Shown: positions 43,844-53,660, numbered from the stretch's first letter. The stretch is DNA of 64,000 bases from Duganella aquatilis (GCF_009674565.1 NZ_WKJL01000009.1:1-64000), one strand, 5' to 3'. Translations and numbers: made by a program. Notes: generated by a model from the sequence alone, not told the origin.

Positions 43844-44731
43844 GTGAAGTCTTTTAAAGAAAACCGCCTGCTGTACCTCGCCATCGGCTTCTCGCTGGTG
43901 GCGCATGCCGCTTTGCTGGCGGTGCGCTTCGTGGCGCCGCAGCCGGCACCGGTGCAGGCCGCCGATCCGGGGCTGGAAGTCATCCTCGTCAATGCCAAGC
44001 ACAACAAGGCGCCGCTGAAGGCCGACGCCGTCGCCCAGGCCAATCTGGACGGCGGCGGCACGGTCGACCAGGGCCGCTCCAAGTCGCCGATGCCGGACAT
44101 GCGCAAGACCGAGATGGGCGACAGCGTGAAAGCCAGCAAGCGCCGCATCGCCGAACTGGAAGAGCGCCAGAAGCATCTGCTGACACAGGTGAACTCGTCC
44201 TCGCAAGTGGCCGCGCCGCCGATCACCGAGAAAGCCAAGCCGGACCCGACGCCCACCGGCGCCGACCTGCTGGAATCGAGCAAGGCCATCGCCCGCCGCG
44301 TGGCGGAAATCAGCGAAACCATCGAAGACCAGAACAAGCGGCCGAAGAAAACCGTGATCACGCCAAGCACGCGCGAAGCCGGCTATGCGATCTATTACAA
44401 GACCATGCAGAAGCGTATCGAGGACACCGGCACGCTGAACTTCCCCAGCGTGAACGGGCGCAAACTGTATGGCCAGCTGATGCTGTCGATCCCGGTGTTC
44501 CAGGACGGCACCATCTACGAGAAGGAGGGCGGCATCAAGGTAGAGCGCAGCTCCGGCAACGCCGCGCTGGACGAGGCGGCGATGCGCATCGTGCGCCGCT
44601 CGGCGCCGTTCGGAAAATTCCCGCCAAGCATGCTGTCGAATGACCGCGACGATTTGTGGGTGATCATCACCACCTTCAAATTCACCCGCGAAGATAAATT
44701 ACAAGCCGATATGAGCGGCGGAGGACGATAA
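43844..44731 (+). CDS. TonB-like energy transducer
   Basis: 295 residues from a GTG (VKSFKENRLLYLAIGFSLVA); the frame is open 100 bases upstream across the repeat element, which is probably not translated. There is one N-terminal transmembrane helix, then a periplasmic charged and coiled region (KASKRRIAELEERQKHLL) and a C-terminal TonB fold (LSIPVFQDGTIYEKEGGIKV, GNAALDEAAMRIVRRSAPFG). It should span the periplasm and pass proton-motive energy to outer-membrane receptors or another partner. No exbB, exbD or receptor gene is adjacent. aroE starts 3 bases later. Confidence 0.82.
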   Translation: MKSFKENRLLYLAIGFSLVAHAALLAVRFVAPQPAPVQAADPGLEVILVNAKHNKAPLKADAVAQANLDGGGTVDQGRSKSPMPDMRKTEMGDSVKASKRRIAELEERQKHLLTQVNSSSQVAAPPITEKAKPDPTPTGADLLESSKAIARRVAEISETIEDQNKRPKKTVITPSTREAGYAIYYKTMQKRIEDTGTLNFPSVNGRKLYGQLMLSIPVFQDGTIYEKEGGIKVERSSGNAALDEAAMRIVRRSAPFGKFPPSMLSNDRDDLWVIITTFKFTREDKLQADMSGGGR

Positions 44732-44734
44732 ACG

Positions 44735-45553
44735 ATGGACCGCTACTGCGTGTTCGGCAACCCGATTGCCCACAGCAAATCTCCCGAGATCCATGCCGCC
44801 TACGCGGCCCAGACCGGGCAGGACATGCACTACGAACGCCGCCTGGCGCCGCTGGACGGCTTTGCCGAAGCGGTGCGCGCCTTCATCGCCGAAGGCGGCA
44901 AGGGCGCCAACGTGACGGTGCCGTTCAAGCTGGAAGCGGTCAAGCTGGCGCAGGCGCTGACCATCCGCGCACGGGCGGCCGGCGCGGTCAACACGCTGGT
45001 GTTCAGCGACGAAGGCATTATCGGCGACAACACCGACGGCGCTGGACTGGTGGCGGACATCGTCAACAACGCCGGCGTGCCGATCGCCGGCAAGCGCGTG
45101 CTGCTGCTGGGCGCCGGCGGCGCCGCGCGCGGCGTGGTGCTGCCGATCCTGGAACATCGTCCGGCCAGGCTGGTGATCGCCAACCGCACCGTGGCGACGG
45201 CCGAAGGCCTGGTCGAGCAGTTTGCCGCGCTGGGCGGCGAGGGCGTGGTCTCGGCCTGCGGCTTTGCCGCTATTGAAGGCGCATACGACATCGTCATCAA
45301 CGCCACCGCCGCCAGCCTGAGCGCCGAAGTGCCGCCGCTGGCGCCGTCGGTCTTCGCGCCCGGCGCTTTGGCGTTGGACATGATGTACGGGGCATCCCCC
45401 ACGGTATTCTTGCAGTTCGCAGCCCGGCACGGCGCACAGTTGCGCGACGGCCTGGGCATGCTGGTCGAGCAGGCCGCCGAGGCCTTCCACCTGTGGCGCG
45501 GCGTGCAGCCGGTCACGGCCGATGTGTTGCAGAACCTGCGCGCGCAATTATGA
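44735..45553 (+). CDS. aroE: Shikimate dehydrogenase
   Basis: 272 residues. Shikimate site: [17 protein letters not shown] with the SxS pair, and [12 protein letters not shown] with the catalytic Lys. The NADP-binding Rossmann motif is [18 protein letters not shown] followed by IANRT (basic Arg for NADP preference). C-terminal [17 protein letters not shown] is also standard. It reduces 3-dehydroshikimate to shikimate. GGCGGAGGACG lies upstream of the ATG. Its stop overlaps the mtgA start. Confidence 0.96.
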   Translation: MDRYCVFGNPIAHSKSPEIHAAYAAQTGQDMHYERRLAPLDGFAEAVRAFIAEGGKGANVTVPFKLEAVKLAQALTIRARAAGAVNTLVFSDEGIIGDNTDGAGLVADIVNNAGVPIAGKRVLLLGAGGAARGVVLPILEHRPARLVIANRTVATAEGLVEQFAALGGEGVVSACGFAAIEGAYDIVINATAASLSAEVPPLAPSVFAPGALALDMMYGASPTVFLQFAARHGAQLRDGLGMLVEQAAEAFHLWRGVQPVTADVLQNLRAQL

Positions 45554-46254
45554 GCAAATCCGCTGGCAAATGGCGCTGGGTGAAATGGGTCTTCATCGTC
45601 CCTATCCTGCTGTTTTTGGCGGTGCAGCTGTATTTCCTGCTGCAGATCTGGTGGTGGGTCGACCATAATCCGGGCATGACCAGCTTCATGCGCGAGCAGC
45701 AGTCGGCGCTGCGCGAGAAGAATCCCAACGCCAATATCACGCAGCTGTGGGTGCCGTACAACCGCATCTCGAACAACCTGAAGCGCGCCATCATCGCCTC
45801 CGAGGACGCCAATTTCTCCGACCACGACGGCGTCGACTGGGAAGCCTTGCAAAAGGCCTACGAGAAGAACAACAAGAAACACAAGGTGGTGTCGGGCGGC
45901 TCGACCATCACCCAGCAGCTGGCCAAGAACCTGTTCCTGTCCGGTTCGCGCAGCTATGTGCGCAAGGGGCAGGAGCTGATCATCACCTTCATGCTGGAAA
46001 CCTTGATGGACAAGGAGCGCATCTTCGAGATCTACCTGAACGTGGTGGAATTCGGCAACGGCACCTTTGGCGCCGAGGCGGCGGCGCGGCATTACTACGG
46101 CGTCAGCGCGGCCAACCTGAGCGCGCCGCAGGCGGCCAAACTGGCGGTGCTGCTGCCGAATCCGCGCTATTTCGACAAGCATCGCGATTCCAACTACCTG
46201 GCCCGCCGCACCGGCGTGATTTTGCGCCGCATGGGCTCCGCCGATCTCCCGTAA
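45550..46254 (+). CDS. mtgA: Monofunctional peptidoglycan glycosyltransferase
   Basis: 234 residues from the ATG overlapping the aroE stop (ATGA). One N-terminal transmembrane helix ([20 protein letters not shown]), then a GT51 domain with catalytic Glu85 in [43 protein letters not shown] and [20 protein letters not shown]. It polymerises lipid II into glycan strands at the outer face of the inner membrane and has no transpeptidase domain. Repeat copy C starts 4 bases after its stop. Confidence 0.95.
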   Translation: MSKSAGKWRWVKWVFIVPILLFLAVQLYFLLQIWWWVDHNPGMTSFMREQQSALREKNPNANITQLWVPYNRISNNLKRAIIASEDANFSDHDGVDWEALQKAYEKNNKKHKVVSGGSTITQQLAKNLFLSGSRSYVRKGQELIITFMLETLMDKERIFEIYLNVVEFGNGTFGAEAAARHYYGVSAANLSAPQAAKLAVLLPNPRYFDKHRDSNYLARRTGVILRRMGSADLP

Positions 46255-46258
46255 AAAC

Positions 46259-46322
46259 CGGGGTCAGTGCCGACATTCGGACATTTCGCGCGCGAAATGT
46301 CCGAATGTCGGCACTGACCCCG
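46259..46322. repeat. Inverted repeat with GGGGTCAG termini, copy C
   Basis: Perfect palindrome with 32-bp arms (46259-46290 and 46291-46322) and no loop. Termini CGGGGTCAG / CTGACCCCG match the other copies; the core (TGCCGACATTCGGACATTTC and onward) does not. It begins 4 bases after the mtgA stop. Unlike the others it lies between two genes of the same orientation, 66 bases before corA. Confidence 0.92.
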
Positions 46323-46388
46323 ATTTGGGCTGGATTCGTCGGGGGCTTTGCAGGTACACTTGCGCTGTTTCCAAAGGCGCGTGTACCT

Positions 46389-47354
46389 ATGATCAATGTT
46401 TTCGTTCTCCAGAATGGCCGGCTCAACCAGGTGCCCATCGACAGTCGCGCAGACCTGGAACAGGTCGAGCCGGTCTGGGTCGACCTGACCGACCCGACGG
46501 ATGACGAACGCGCCTGGGTCAAGACCATCTACGGCGTCACCCTGCCGGGCGAAGACGAGGTCAAGGACATCGAAGCCTCGGCCCGCTACTACGAAGCCGA
46601 AAACGGCGACCTGCACCTGCGCACCGATTTCCTGCTGGAAGAAGAGGACGGCCCGTCGCGCATCGTGACAGTGGCTTTCATCCTGGCGCGCAAGATGCTG
46701 TTCTCGGTCCACACCGACGACCTGCCGGTGTTCCGCCTGGTGCGCATGCGCGCGCGCTCGCGTCCCGGCTCGATCGCCGACTACATGGACGTGCTGCTGG
46801 ACCTGTACGCCACCGACGCCGAGTATTCGGCCGACGCGCTGGAAGGCATTTACCAGCAGCTGGAAGAGGTCAGCGGCCGGGTGCTGCAGGAAACCTTCAC
46901 CGACCAGGACGCGGCCGCCGCGCTGAACGCCATCGCCCACGAGGAAGACTTGAACGGCCGCATCCGCCGCAACATGATGGACACGCGCCGCGCGGTCAGC
47001 TTCTTGATGCGCGGGCGGCTGCTGAATTCGGAGCAGTTCGAGGAAGCGCGCCAGATTCTGCGCGATATCGAATCGCTGGACGGCCACACCTCCTTCCTGT
47101 TCGACAAGATCAACTTCCTGATGGACGCCACGGTCGGTTTCATCAACATCAACCAGAACAAGATCATCAAGATCTTCTCGGTGGCCAGCGTCGCCTTCCT
47201 GCCGCCGACCCTGATCGCCTCGATCTACGGCATGAACTTCAAGTGGCTGCCGGAACTGGAGTGGGACCTGGGCTACCCGTTCGCCATCGTCCTGATGATC
47301 ACCAGCGCGATCGCCCCCTTCCTCTACTTCCGCCACCGCGGCTGGCTGAAATAA
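46389..47354 (+). CDS. corA: CorA-family Mg2+/Co2+ transporter
   Basis: 321 residues from the ATG giving MINVFVLQNGRLNQVPI; the frame is open far upstream through repeat C and mtgA but without a ribosome site that fits. A large cytoplasmic N-domain is followed by two C-terminal transmembrane helices with the pore signature YGMNF. It forms a pentameric channel for Mg2+ or Co2+ in the inner membrane. It ends in the usual basic tail (FRHRGWLK). The gene is probably transcribed from its own promoter after copy C. Confidence 0.94.
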   Translation: MINVFVLQNGRLNQVPIDSRADLEQVEPVWVDLTDPTDDERAWVKTIYGVTLPGEDEVKDIEASARYYEAENGDLHLRTDFLLEEEDGPSRIVTVAFILARKMLFSVHTDDLPVFRLVRMRARSRPGSIADYMDVLLDLYATDAEYSADALEGIYQQLEEVSGRVLQETFTDQDAAAALNAIAHEEDLNGRIRRNMMDTRRAVSFLMRGRLLNSEQFEEARQILRDIESLDGHTSFLFDKINFLMDATVGFININQNKIIKIFSVASVAFLPPTLIASIYGMNFKWLPELEWDLGYPFAIVLMITSAIAPFLYFRHRGWLK

Positions 47355-47858
47355 TCACACCGGTTGTGGAATGAAGTCCAGCGACAGCGTGCTGTAGTAG
47401 GGCGCCGTGTGCCACTGGTGGTGCAGGGCGAGGGCGCGGTCGTAAAGGGCGGTCTTGAGGTCGAACGCCAGCCGGCTGAAGTCGAACGGCGGCTTGTTGC
47501 GGGCGCTGCAGGCTGCTGCGGCGCCGGCCAGGAAAGCCTCCTCGTCAAAGGCGCCGGACCACAGTTGCGCCTGCAAGCCCTCGACGATTGCTTCCGCCTG
47601 CACCGACTCGGTTTCCACATGCGGATTGGCGTGGTCGTGCACCGCCGTCATGACGAACTGCGCATCGGCGCCGCGCGCCAGCAGGCTCAGGAAACCATGC
47701 CGCAACGGCAGCGCCGACTCCACCACGTAATGCACCAGATCGTGGGGCAGAATGCCCTGGCGCGGCATCAGCGCGTCGGTGCAGCTGCCGTTGTTGCGCA
47801 CGAAGCGCAGCACATCGTACTTGTCGGTCTTCGACCTTTTTTCAGCAATGAGTTTCAT
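47355..47858 (-). CDS. Conserved protein of unknown function
   Basis: 167 residues, soluble, no signal peptide or membrane segment. It opens MKLIAEKRSKTDKYDVLRFV and has a DLVHYVVESALPLRHGFLSL segment; no catalytic motif is obvious. The stop abuts the corA stop (convergent, 0-base gap). AT-rich DNA with TATAAT-like sequences lies upstream on the minus strand (47860-47900). I do not recognise a family with confidence; good coding character and an intact frame support it as a real gene. Confidence 0.7.
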   Translation of the reverse strand: MKLIAEKRSKTDKYDVLRFVRNNGSCTDALMPRQGILPHDLVHYVVESALPLRHGFLSLLARGADAQFVMTAVHDHANPHVETESVQAEAIVEGLQAQLWSGAFDEEAFLAGAAAACSARNKPPFDFSRLAFDLKTALYDRALALHHQWHTAPYYSTLSLDFIPQPV

Positions 47859-47999
47859 AGCTGATAATTATATAATAAGTAACTTTCACGACCGTAATAT
47901 ATTCGTAGTAATAATCTATTAGAATGGCGGCCAGCGCACGCGCTCCCTCCTCCCTTTGCTCCTCGCGGCACACCCTCGCCGCCCAGAGAAAGTAATAAT

Positions 48000-49730
48000 A
48001 TGAACAAGAAACGGCAATTTTTCCCCCGCCAAGTGGTGGAAGCCGGCGGTAATCGCTGGGACTGGGCGTTGCTGCCTATCGTGCTGGCGGTCTTCGTGCT
48101 GATGGCCTATGGCAGCCAGCAGATGGCGCGTCCGTATGAACTCGGCCAGACGCTGCCGATGACGCTCGATCCGAGCTATCTGCCGTACTACCTGCTGCGC
48201 ACCACGCTGCGCATGTTCATCGCGCTGGGCGCGTCGGTGCTCTTCAGCTGCGTGTTTGCCGCGCTGACCACCAAGTACCGCGCCGCCGAAAAAATCATGG
48301 TGCCGATGCTCGACATCCTGCAATCGATTCCCATCCTCGGCTTCCTGTCGATCACCGTGACCGCCTTCATCGCGCTCTTCCCCGGCAACCTGCTGGGCGT
48401 GGAGTGCGCCGCCATCTTTGCCATCTTCACCTCGCAGGCGTGGAATATGGCGTTCTCGGCCTATCAGGGCTTCCGTACCGTGCCGGCCGAATTGTCGGAA
48501 GCGGCGCAGGTGTTCCAGCTGTCGGGCTGGCAGCGTTTCTGGCGCCTGGAGCTGCCGTACGCCATGCCCGGCCTGCTGTGGAACATGATGATGTCGATGT
48601 CCGGCGGCTGGTTCTTCGTGGTAGCGTCGGAAGCGATCGTGGTGTCCAACCAGACCATCAAGCTGCCCGGCATGGGTTCCTACATCGCGCTGGCGATCGA
48701 GCAGAGCGACCTGGGCGCCATCGGCTGGGCCATCTTCGCCATGCTGATCGCGGTGCTGGCCTACGACCAGCTGTTCTTCCGGCCGCTGCTGGCGTGGGCC
48801 GACAAGTTCCGCTTCGAGGAAACCGGCGGCGATACCGCGCAGTCCTCGTGGCTGCTGACCTGGCTGCGCCGCACCGAGCGCACGCAGCAGCTGGTGGAGT
48901 GGTTCGGCCACCAGCTGTCGCGCTCCATCGCCGTGTTCCGCCTGTCGCACGACGGCACCTCGATCCGTGCGCGCAAGGATCAGCCGTCGCTGGTGCCGCA
49001 GCGCGTGTGGGATGCGGTGATCGCGGCGGTGGTGTTCTACGCGCTGTGGAGCCTGGTGCACTTCATCCGCACCGAAGTCGGCTGGACCGAGGTGGGACAC
49101 GTGCTGATGCTGGGCGTGTACACCATGATACGCGTGGTGGTGCTGCTGGCGCTGGCCGCCCTGGTCTGGGTGCCGGTCGGGATCTGGATCGGCATGAATC
49201 CGCGCTGGGCCTCGCGCACGCAGGCGGTGGCGCAGTTCCTGGCCGCCTTCCCGGCCAACCTGGTGTTCCCGGTGGCGGTGATCATCATCGTGCGCTACCA
49301 CCTGAATCCGGACATCTGGCTGTCGCCGCTGATGATCCTGGGCACGCAGTGGTATCTGCTGTTCAACGTGATCGCCGGCGCCTCGACCATCCCGACCGAA
49401 CTGCGCCACGCCGCCAAGAACTTCGGCCTGACCGGCTGGCTGAAATGGCGCCGTTACCTGCTGCCGGCCATCTTCCCCAGCTTTGTCACGGGCGCCATCA
49501 CCGCCTCGGGCGGCTCGTGGAACGCCGCCATCGTGTCCGAGTTTGTCAGCTGGGGCCCGACCACCCTGAAGGCGCACGGCATCGGCAGCTACATCGCCGA
49601 GATGACCGCCACCGGCGACTTCCCGCGCATCGCGCTGGGCATCGGCATCATGTGTATTTTCGTGATGGGCTTTAACCACTTCGTCTGGCGCCGCCTGTAC
49701 ACCCTGGCCGAAAGCCGGCTGCATTTCTAG
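48000..49730 (+). CDS. Double-domain NitT/TauT-like ABC transporter permease
   Basis: 576 residues, twice the usual permease length: two BPD_transp_1 units in tandem with about 12 transmembrane helices. The EAA-type loop appears twice, as TVPAELSEAAQVFQLSGWQR and TIPTELRHAAKNFGLTGWLK. A cytosolic linker of about 60 charged residues (near 270-330) separates the halves. As a fused pseudo-heterodimer it would form the whole channel in one chain. No substrate-binding protein gene is next to it. The ATPase follows 10 bases later. Confidence 0.9.
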   Translation: MNKKRQFFPRQVVEAGGNRWDWALLPIVLAVFVLMAYGSQQMARPYELGQTLPMTLDPSYLPYYLLRTTLRMFIALGASVLFSCVFAALTTKYRAAEKIMVPMLDILQSIPILGFLSITVTAFIALFPGNLLGVECAAIFAIFTSQAWNMAFSAYQGFRTVPAELSEAAQVFQLSGWQRFWRLELPYAMPGLLWNMMMSMSGGWFFVVASEAIVVSNQTIKLPGMGSYIALAIEQSDLGAIGWAIFAMLIAVLAYDQLFFRPLLAWADKFRFEETGGDTAQSSWLLTWLRRTERTQQLVEWFGHQLSRSIAVFRLSHDGTSIRARKDQPSLVPQRVWDAVIAAVVFYALWSLVHFIRTEVGWTEVGHVLMLGVYTMIRVVVLLALAALVWVPVGIWIGMNPRWASRTQAVAQFLAAFPANLVFPVAVIIIVRYHLNPDIWLSPLMILGTQWYLLFNVIAGASTIPTELRHAAKNFGLTGWLKWRRYLLPAIFPSFVTGAITASGGSWNAAIVSEFVSWGPTTLKAHGIGSYIAEMTATGDFPRIALGIGIMCIFVMGFNHFVWRRLYTLAESRLHF

Positions 49731-49740
49731 GAACAGAATC

Positions 49741-51066
49741 ATGAGCACTCCTATCGTTGAACTGAAAGCCGTCGGCAAGCACTTCCGCGCTGCCGATGGT
49801 TCCGCGCGCTCGGTGCTGGAAGGCGTCGACTTCACGCTGCGCGAAGGCGAGATCGTTGCGCTGCTGGGCCAGTCCGGCTCCGGCAAGTCGACCATGCTGC
49901 GCATCATGGCGGGCCTGATCCAGGCCGATGAAGGCCAGGTGCTGTACCGCGGCATGCCCCTGTACGGCACGGCGCGCGGCATCCGCATGGTGTTCCAGTC
50001 GTTCGCGCTGTTCCCGTGGCTGACGGTGCAGAAGAACGTCGAACTGGGCCTGGAAGCGCAGGGCATGGCGCCGGACGAACGCGCGCGCCGCGCCGAAAAG
50101 GTGATCGACCTGATCGGCCTGTCCGGCTTCGAAGGCGCGCTGCCGCGCGAGCTGTCGGGCGGCATGCGCCAGCGCGTCGGCATCGCCCGCGCGCTGGTGA
50201 TGGAGCCGGAAGTGCTGCTGATGGACGAAGCGTTTTCGGCGCTGGACGTACTGACCGGCGAACGCCTGCGCGAAGAAATCCTGGAACTGTGGCAGTCGGG
50301 CCAGATCCCGACCAAGGCCATTCTGGTGGTCTCGCACAACATCGAGGAAGCGGTGATGATGGCCGACCGCGTGCTGATCTTCGCCAGCGATCCGGGCCGC
50401 GTGCGCGCCGAGCTGCCGATTTCGCTGCCGCAGCCGCGCAAGGCGGAAAGCGCCGAAGTGCGCCAGCTGATCGACAAGGTATACGAGTTGATGACGGCCA
50501 GTTCCGGCCGGCGCGGCAGCGGCGGCAGTGGCCTGATCAGCGAGCGCGAAGTCAAGCTGCAGCTGGGCGACCGCCTGCCGCAGGCCGGCATCGCGCACAT
50601 GGAAGGCATTCTGGAGTTGCTGGCCGAAGAACCGTTCAACGGCCGCGCCGACCTGCCGAAGATCGCCGAAGAAACCGAGCTGACCGACGCCGAACTGCTG
50701 GACGTGCTGAACGCGCTGATCCTGCTGGGTCTGGCCTACCTGACCAACGGCGACATCCTGCTGACGGAACTGGGCGGGCGCTATGTCAAGGCCAACAACA
50801 CCGAGCGGCAGGAGATGTTCGGCAAGCAGCTGCTGGAGCACGTGCCGCTGATCGCCTACATCTGCCACGGCCTGCAGCAGGACAAATCGGGCGACCTGCC
50901 GGAAGACCTGTTCCTCAAGCTGCTGCGCTTCACCTTGAGCGAAGAAGAAGCCGAACGCGCGCTGCGCGTGGCCATCGAGTGGGGCCGCTACGGCGACCTG
51001 TTCGAATACAACTTCAACACCGGCGTGATCCAGCGTCCCGAAGAAGACGAACAGGCCGACGGCTGA
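49741..51066 (+). CDS. ABC transporter ATPase with AAA-associated C-terminal domain
   Basis: 441 residues. Residues about 1-255 are a standard nitrate/sulfonate-type ABC ATPase: Walker A GQSGSGKST near 43, VFQSFALFPW, signature ELSGGMRQRVGIARAL, Walker B VLLMDEAFSALD. Residues about 265-441 form an added regulatory domain (AAA-assoc_C type), helical, with a winged-helix-like part (LPKIAEETELTDAELLDVLN) and an acidic end. The extension may sense a ligand or tune transport. It works with the double-domain permease. Repeat copy D begins 4 bases after its stop. Confidence 0.9.
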   Translation: MSTPIVELKAVGKHFRAADGSARSVLEGVDFTLREGEIVALLGQSGSGKSTMLRIMAGLIQADEGQVLYRGMPLYGTARGIRMVFQSFALFPWLTVQKNVELGLEAQGMAPDERARRAEKVIDLIGLSGFEGALPRELSGGMRQRVGIARALVMEPEVLLMDEAFSALDVLTGERLREEILELWQSGQIPTKAILVVSHNIEEAVMMADRVLIFASDPGRVRAELPISLPQPRKAESAEVRQLIDKVYELMTASSGRRGSGGSGLISEREVKLQLGDRLPQAGIAHMEGILELLAEEPFNGRADLPKIAEETELTDAELLDVLNALILLGLAYLTNGDILLTELGGRYVKANNTERQEMFGKQLLEHVPLIAYICHGLQQDKSGDLPEDLFLKLLRFTLSEEEAERALRVAIEWGRYGDLFEYNFNTGVIQRPEEDEQADG

Positions 51067-51069
51067 ATA

Positions 51070-51158
51070 AAAACCGGGGTCAGTTCTGCCAATCGCACAC
51101 GGGCTCAACCATTACAAGGTTGAGCCCGTGTGCGATTGGCAGAACTGACCCCGGTTTT
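51070..51158. repeat. Inverted repeat with GGGGTCAG termini, copy D
   Basis: Perfect 41-bp arms (51070-51110 and 51118-51158) with a 7-base loop. It shares 29 bases with the right half of copy A. It fills the gap between the ABC ATPase stop and the convergent hemL stop (51168). Its right arm ends GGTTTT with a further GGTTTT after it, so this copy could terminate transcription on the plus strand. Confidence 0.93.
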
Positions 51159-51167
51159 GGTTTTGGG

Positions 51168-52454
51168 TTACAGCTTGGCGAACACGCGGCGGGCGGCGGC
51201 GATGGTTTCGTCGATCACTTCGTCGCTGTGCTGCGCCGAGACGAAGCCGGCTTCGAACGCGGCCGGCGCGAAGTACACGCCTTCGTCCAGCATGGCGTGG
51301 AAGAACACGTTGAAGCGTTCGCGGTTGCCCGCCATCATTTCAGCGTAGTTGTTCGGCGGCGTTTCGCTGAAGTACAGGCCGAACATGCCGCCCACCGAGT
51401 CGGCGCAGAACGGAATGCCGGCTTCTTTTGCCGCCGCCGTCAGGCCGTCCGCCAGGCGCTTCGCGGTTGCGCTTAATTTGTCATAGAAGCCCGGCTCCTG
51501 GATCAGCTTCAGCGTGGTCATGCCGGCCGCCACCGCCACCGGATTGCCCGACAGCGTGCCGGCCTGGTACACCGCGCCTACCGGCGACATCTTGCTCATC
51601 AGCGCCGTGCTGCCGCCGAAGGCCGCCACCGGCAGACCGCCGCCGATCACCTTGCCCAGCGCCGTCAGGTCCGGCTGGATGCCGTACAGTTCCTGCGCGC
51701 CGCCCAGCGCCACGCGGAAGCCGCACATCACTTCGTCGAAGATCAGCAGCGCGCCGTGCTTGGTGCACAGCTCGCGCAAGGCTTTCAGGAAGTCTTCGTT
51801 GGCCTTGATCAGGTTCATATTGCCGGCCACCGGCTCGACAATCACGCAGGCGATCTCGCTGCCGAAGTTGGCGAACGCCTCTTCAATCTGCGCCACGTTG
51901 TTATAGTCCAGCACCAGCGTGTGCTTGACGAAGTCTTCCGGTACGCCGGCCGAGGTCGGATTGCCGAAGGTGAGCAGGCCGCTGCCCGCCTTCACCAGCA
52001 GCGAGTCGGCGTGGCCGTGGTAGCAGCCTTCGAACTTGACGATCTTGTCGCGGCCGGTGGCGCCGCGCGCCAGTCGCAGCGCGCTCATGGTCGCCTCGGT
52101 GCCCGACGACACCAGGCGCACCTGTTCGATCGACGGCACCAGGCGCACGATTTCTTCAGCCATCTCGATTTCGCCTTCGGTCGGCGCGCCGAACGACAGG
52201 CCACGCGTGGCCGCGTCCTGCACCGCCTTCACCACCGTCGGATGGGCGTGGCCGACGATTGCCGGGCCCCAGGAACCGATGTAGTCGATGTAGCGCTTGC
52301 CGTCCGCGTCCCAGAAGTACGGGCCTTCGGCGCGGGTGATGAAGCGCGGCGTGCCGCCCACCGAACGGAAGGCGCGCACCGGCGAATTGACGCCGCCTGG
52401 CGTGGTTTTCTGGGCGCGTTCAAACAGCTGGTCGTTCTTGGAAGTCGTGGTCAT
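51168..52454 (-). CDS. hemL: Glutamate-1-semialdehyde 2,1-aminomutase
   Basis: 428 residues, PLP-dependent class III aminotransferase fold. Motifs are [75 protein letters not shown] and [19 protein letters not shown], where the Lys (about residue 267) forms the Schiff base with PLP. It makes 5-aminolevulinate for haem via the C5 pathway. thiD lies upstream on the same strand, 24 bases away, so both may share a promoter between thiD and the rubredoxin gene. Confidence 0.97.
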   Translation of the reverse strand: MTTTSKNDQLFERAQKTTPGGVNSPVRAFRSVGGTPRFITRAEGPYFWDADGKRYIDYIGSWGPAIVGHAHPTVVKAVQDAATRGLSFGAPTEGEIEMAEEIVRLVPSIEQVRLVSSGTEATMSALRLARGATGRDKIVKFEGCYHGHADSLLVKAGSGLLTFGNPTSAGVPEDFVKHTLVLDYNNVAQIEEAFANFGSEIACVIVEPVAGNMNLIKANEDFLKALRELCTKHGALLIFDEVMCGFRVALGGAQELYGIQPDLTALGKVIGGGLPVAAFGGSTALMSKMSPVGAVYQAGTLSGNPVAVAAGMTTLKLIQEPGFYDKLSATAKRLADGLTAAAKEAGIPFCADSVGGMFGLYFSETPPNNYAEMMAGNRERFNVFFHAMLDEGVYFAPAAFEAGFVSAQHSDEVIDETIAAARRVFAKL

Positions 52455-52478
52455 GATGGTATCTTCGTTATCTGGTTG

Positions 52479-53333
52479 CTATTGCATGTCCTCTGCAGAC
52501 TGCAAGTGGAAAAAGCGGTTGGGCACAAACTTCCCCATTCCGTAGCGCTGCGCATGCGCCAGCGCGCCAACAGTGTACTCCTGTGCGGCCGCCGATGCTT
52601 CTGGGACGTCGGCGCCGCGCGCCATGAAGGCGGCGATGGCCGCCGACAGCGTGCCGCCGGCGCCGATGAAGGGGCCGGTCAGGTGCTGCCAGGCGTCGTG
52701 GCTGATGACGCCATCGGCGCCGAACAGGGTGTTGGCCAGGGTGTTGGGGGAGGCCGTCTCGCCCGGCGCGCCGTTGGCCGGCGTGCCGGTCACCAGCACG
52801 AATTCGCAGCCCAGGGCCAGCAGGTGCTCCACGTCCGATTCCAGCGTGTCGTCGCCGTCGCCGCTCTCGCGCCAGGTTTCGGCCATGCGGCCCAGCTCTA
52901 CCTGCGACAGCATCAGCAGCGTGGCCTGCGGCACCAGCAGCTGGCGGATCGCGGTCAGCAGTTCCTCGGCGTCGTCGTCCGAGGGGGCCGGCAGGCGCGA
53001 ACTGAATGGATCGAGGATCAGCGGCGCATCGGGATAGTCGGACAGGATCTCGGCGATCGCCGCCACCTGTTCCAGGTTGGTGATGGCGCCGACCTTGAAG
53101 GCGGCCATGGTCATGTCTTCCAGGACCACGCGGGCCTGGTCGGCGACCCAGTCGGGATCGATGTCCTGGCTGTCTTCGACGCGGGCACTGTCGCCGATCA
53201 GCAACGCGGTGGTCACCGCCAGCCCGGTGCACGACAGCGCCGAAAATACCGCCAGGTCGGCCTGGACACCGCAGGCGCCGGCCGGATCGGCGGCGCCAAA
53301 GCTTAATATGAGAGGAGAAGTTTGGTTTTGCAC
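52479..53333 (-). CDS. thiD: Hydroxymethylpyrimidine/phosphomethylpyrimidine kinase
   Basis: 284 residues from the GTG giving VQNQTSPLILSFGAADPAGA; a TTG 75 bases upstream would overlap the rubredoxin start and adds no domain. The ribokinase-like fold is recognisable in SFGAADPAGACGVQADLAVF and the C-terminal GPFIGAGGTLSAAIAAFMA anion hole. SFGAADPAG replaces the textbook TIAGSDPSGG, and GAGGTLSAA replaces GTGCTLSAA, so the enzyme is somewhat divergent. It phosphorylates HMP and HMP-P in thiamine synthesis. It is divergent from the rubredoxin gene. Confidence 0.88.
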   Translation of the reverse strand: MQNQTSPLILSFGAADPAGACGVQADLAVFSALSCTGLAVTTALLIGDSARVEDSQDIDPDWVADQARVVLEDMTMAAFKVGAITNLEQVAAIAEILSDYPDAPLILDPFSSRLPAPSDDDAEELLTAIRQLLVPQATLLMLSQVELGRMAETWRESGDGDDTLESDVEHLLALGCEFVLVTGTPANGAPGETASPNTLANTLFGADGVISHDAWQHLTGPFIGAGGTLSAAIAAFMARGADVPEASAAAQEYTVGALAHAQRYGMGKFVPNRFFHLQSAEDMQ

Positions 53334-53389
53334 GGCGGGTAGATTAAGATACCTAATTCGGCATTTTACTTGATTGAGGGTGGCAAAAC

Positions 53390-53581
53390 GTGAGTAGCAA
53401 CGAAACAACGCAGGAGTTCCAGACCTGGATGTGCCTGATCTGCGGCTGGATCTACGATGAAGCAGCCGGCCTGCCGGACGAAGGCATCGCTCCGGGCACC
53501 CGCTGGGCCGACGTCCCGATGAACTGGAGCTGCCCGGAATGCGGCGCCCGCAAGGACGATTTCGAGATGGTAGCCATCTGA
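53390..53581 (+). CDS. Rubredoxin
   Basis: 63 residues from a GTG preceded by GAGGGTGG. Iron is held by C15xxC18 (MCLICGWIYDEAAG) and C48xxC51 (WSCPECGARKDDF), a complete site. It is a soluble one-electron carrier. In Burkholderiales a rubredoxin gene often stands between thiD/hemL and pilG, as here, although no link to pilus function is established. The gap to the pilG start is 79 bases. Confidence 0.95.
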   Translation: MSSNETTQEFQTWMCLICGWIYDEAAGLPDEGIAPGTRWADVPMNWSCPECGARKDDFEMVAI

Positions 53582-53660
53582 GTGTGCGCCGCCGGGAACC
53601 GCCGCGCCAGTGGCGCGGTCGCTTGTGCTATGGTGTAGCCTCATTCCCGGGTTAACCATT

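Noticed and set aside
41621..44206. Long minus-strand open frame opposite the RNB and TonB genes
   Set aside because: Same kind of GC-driven artefact; no domain, no ribosome site.
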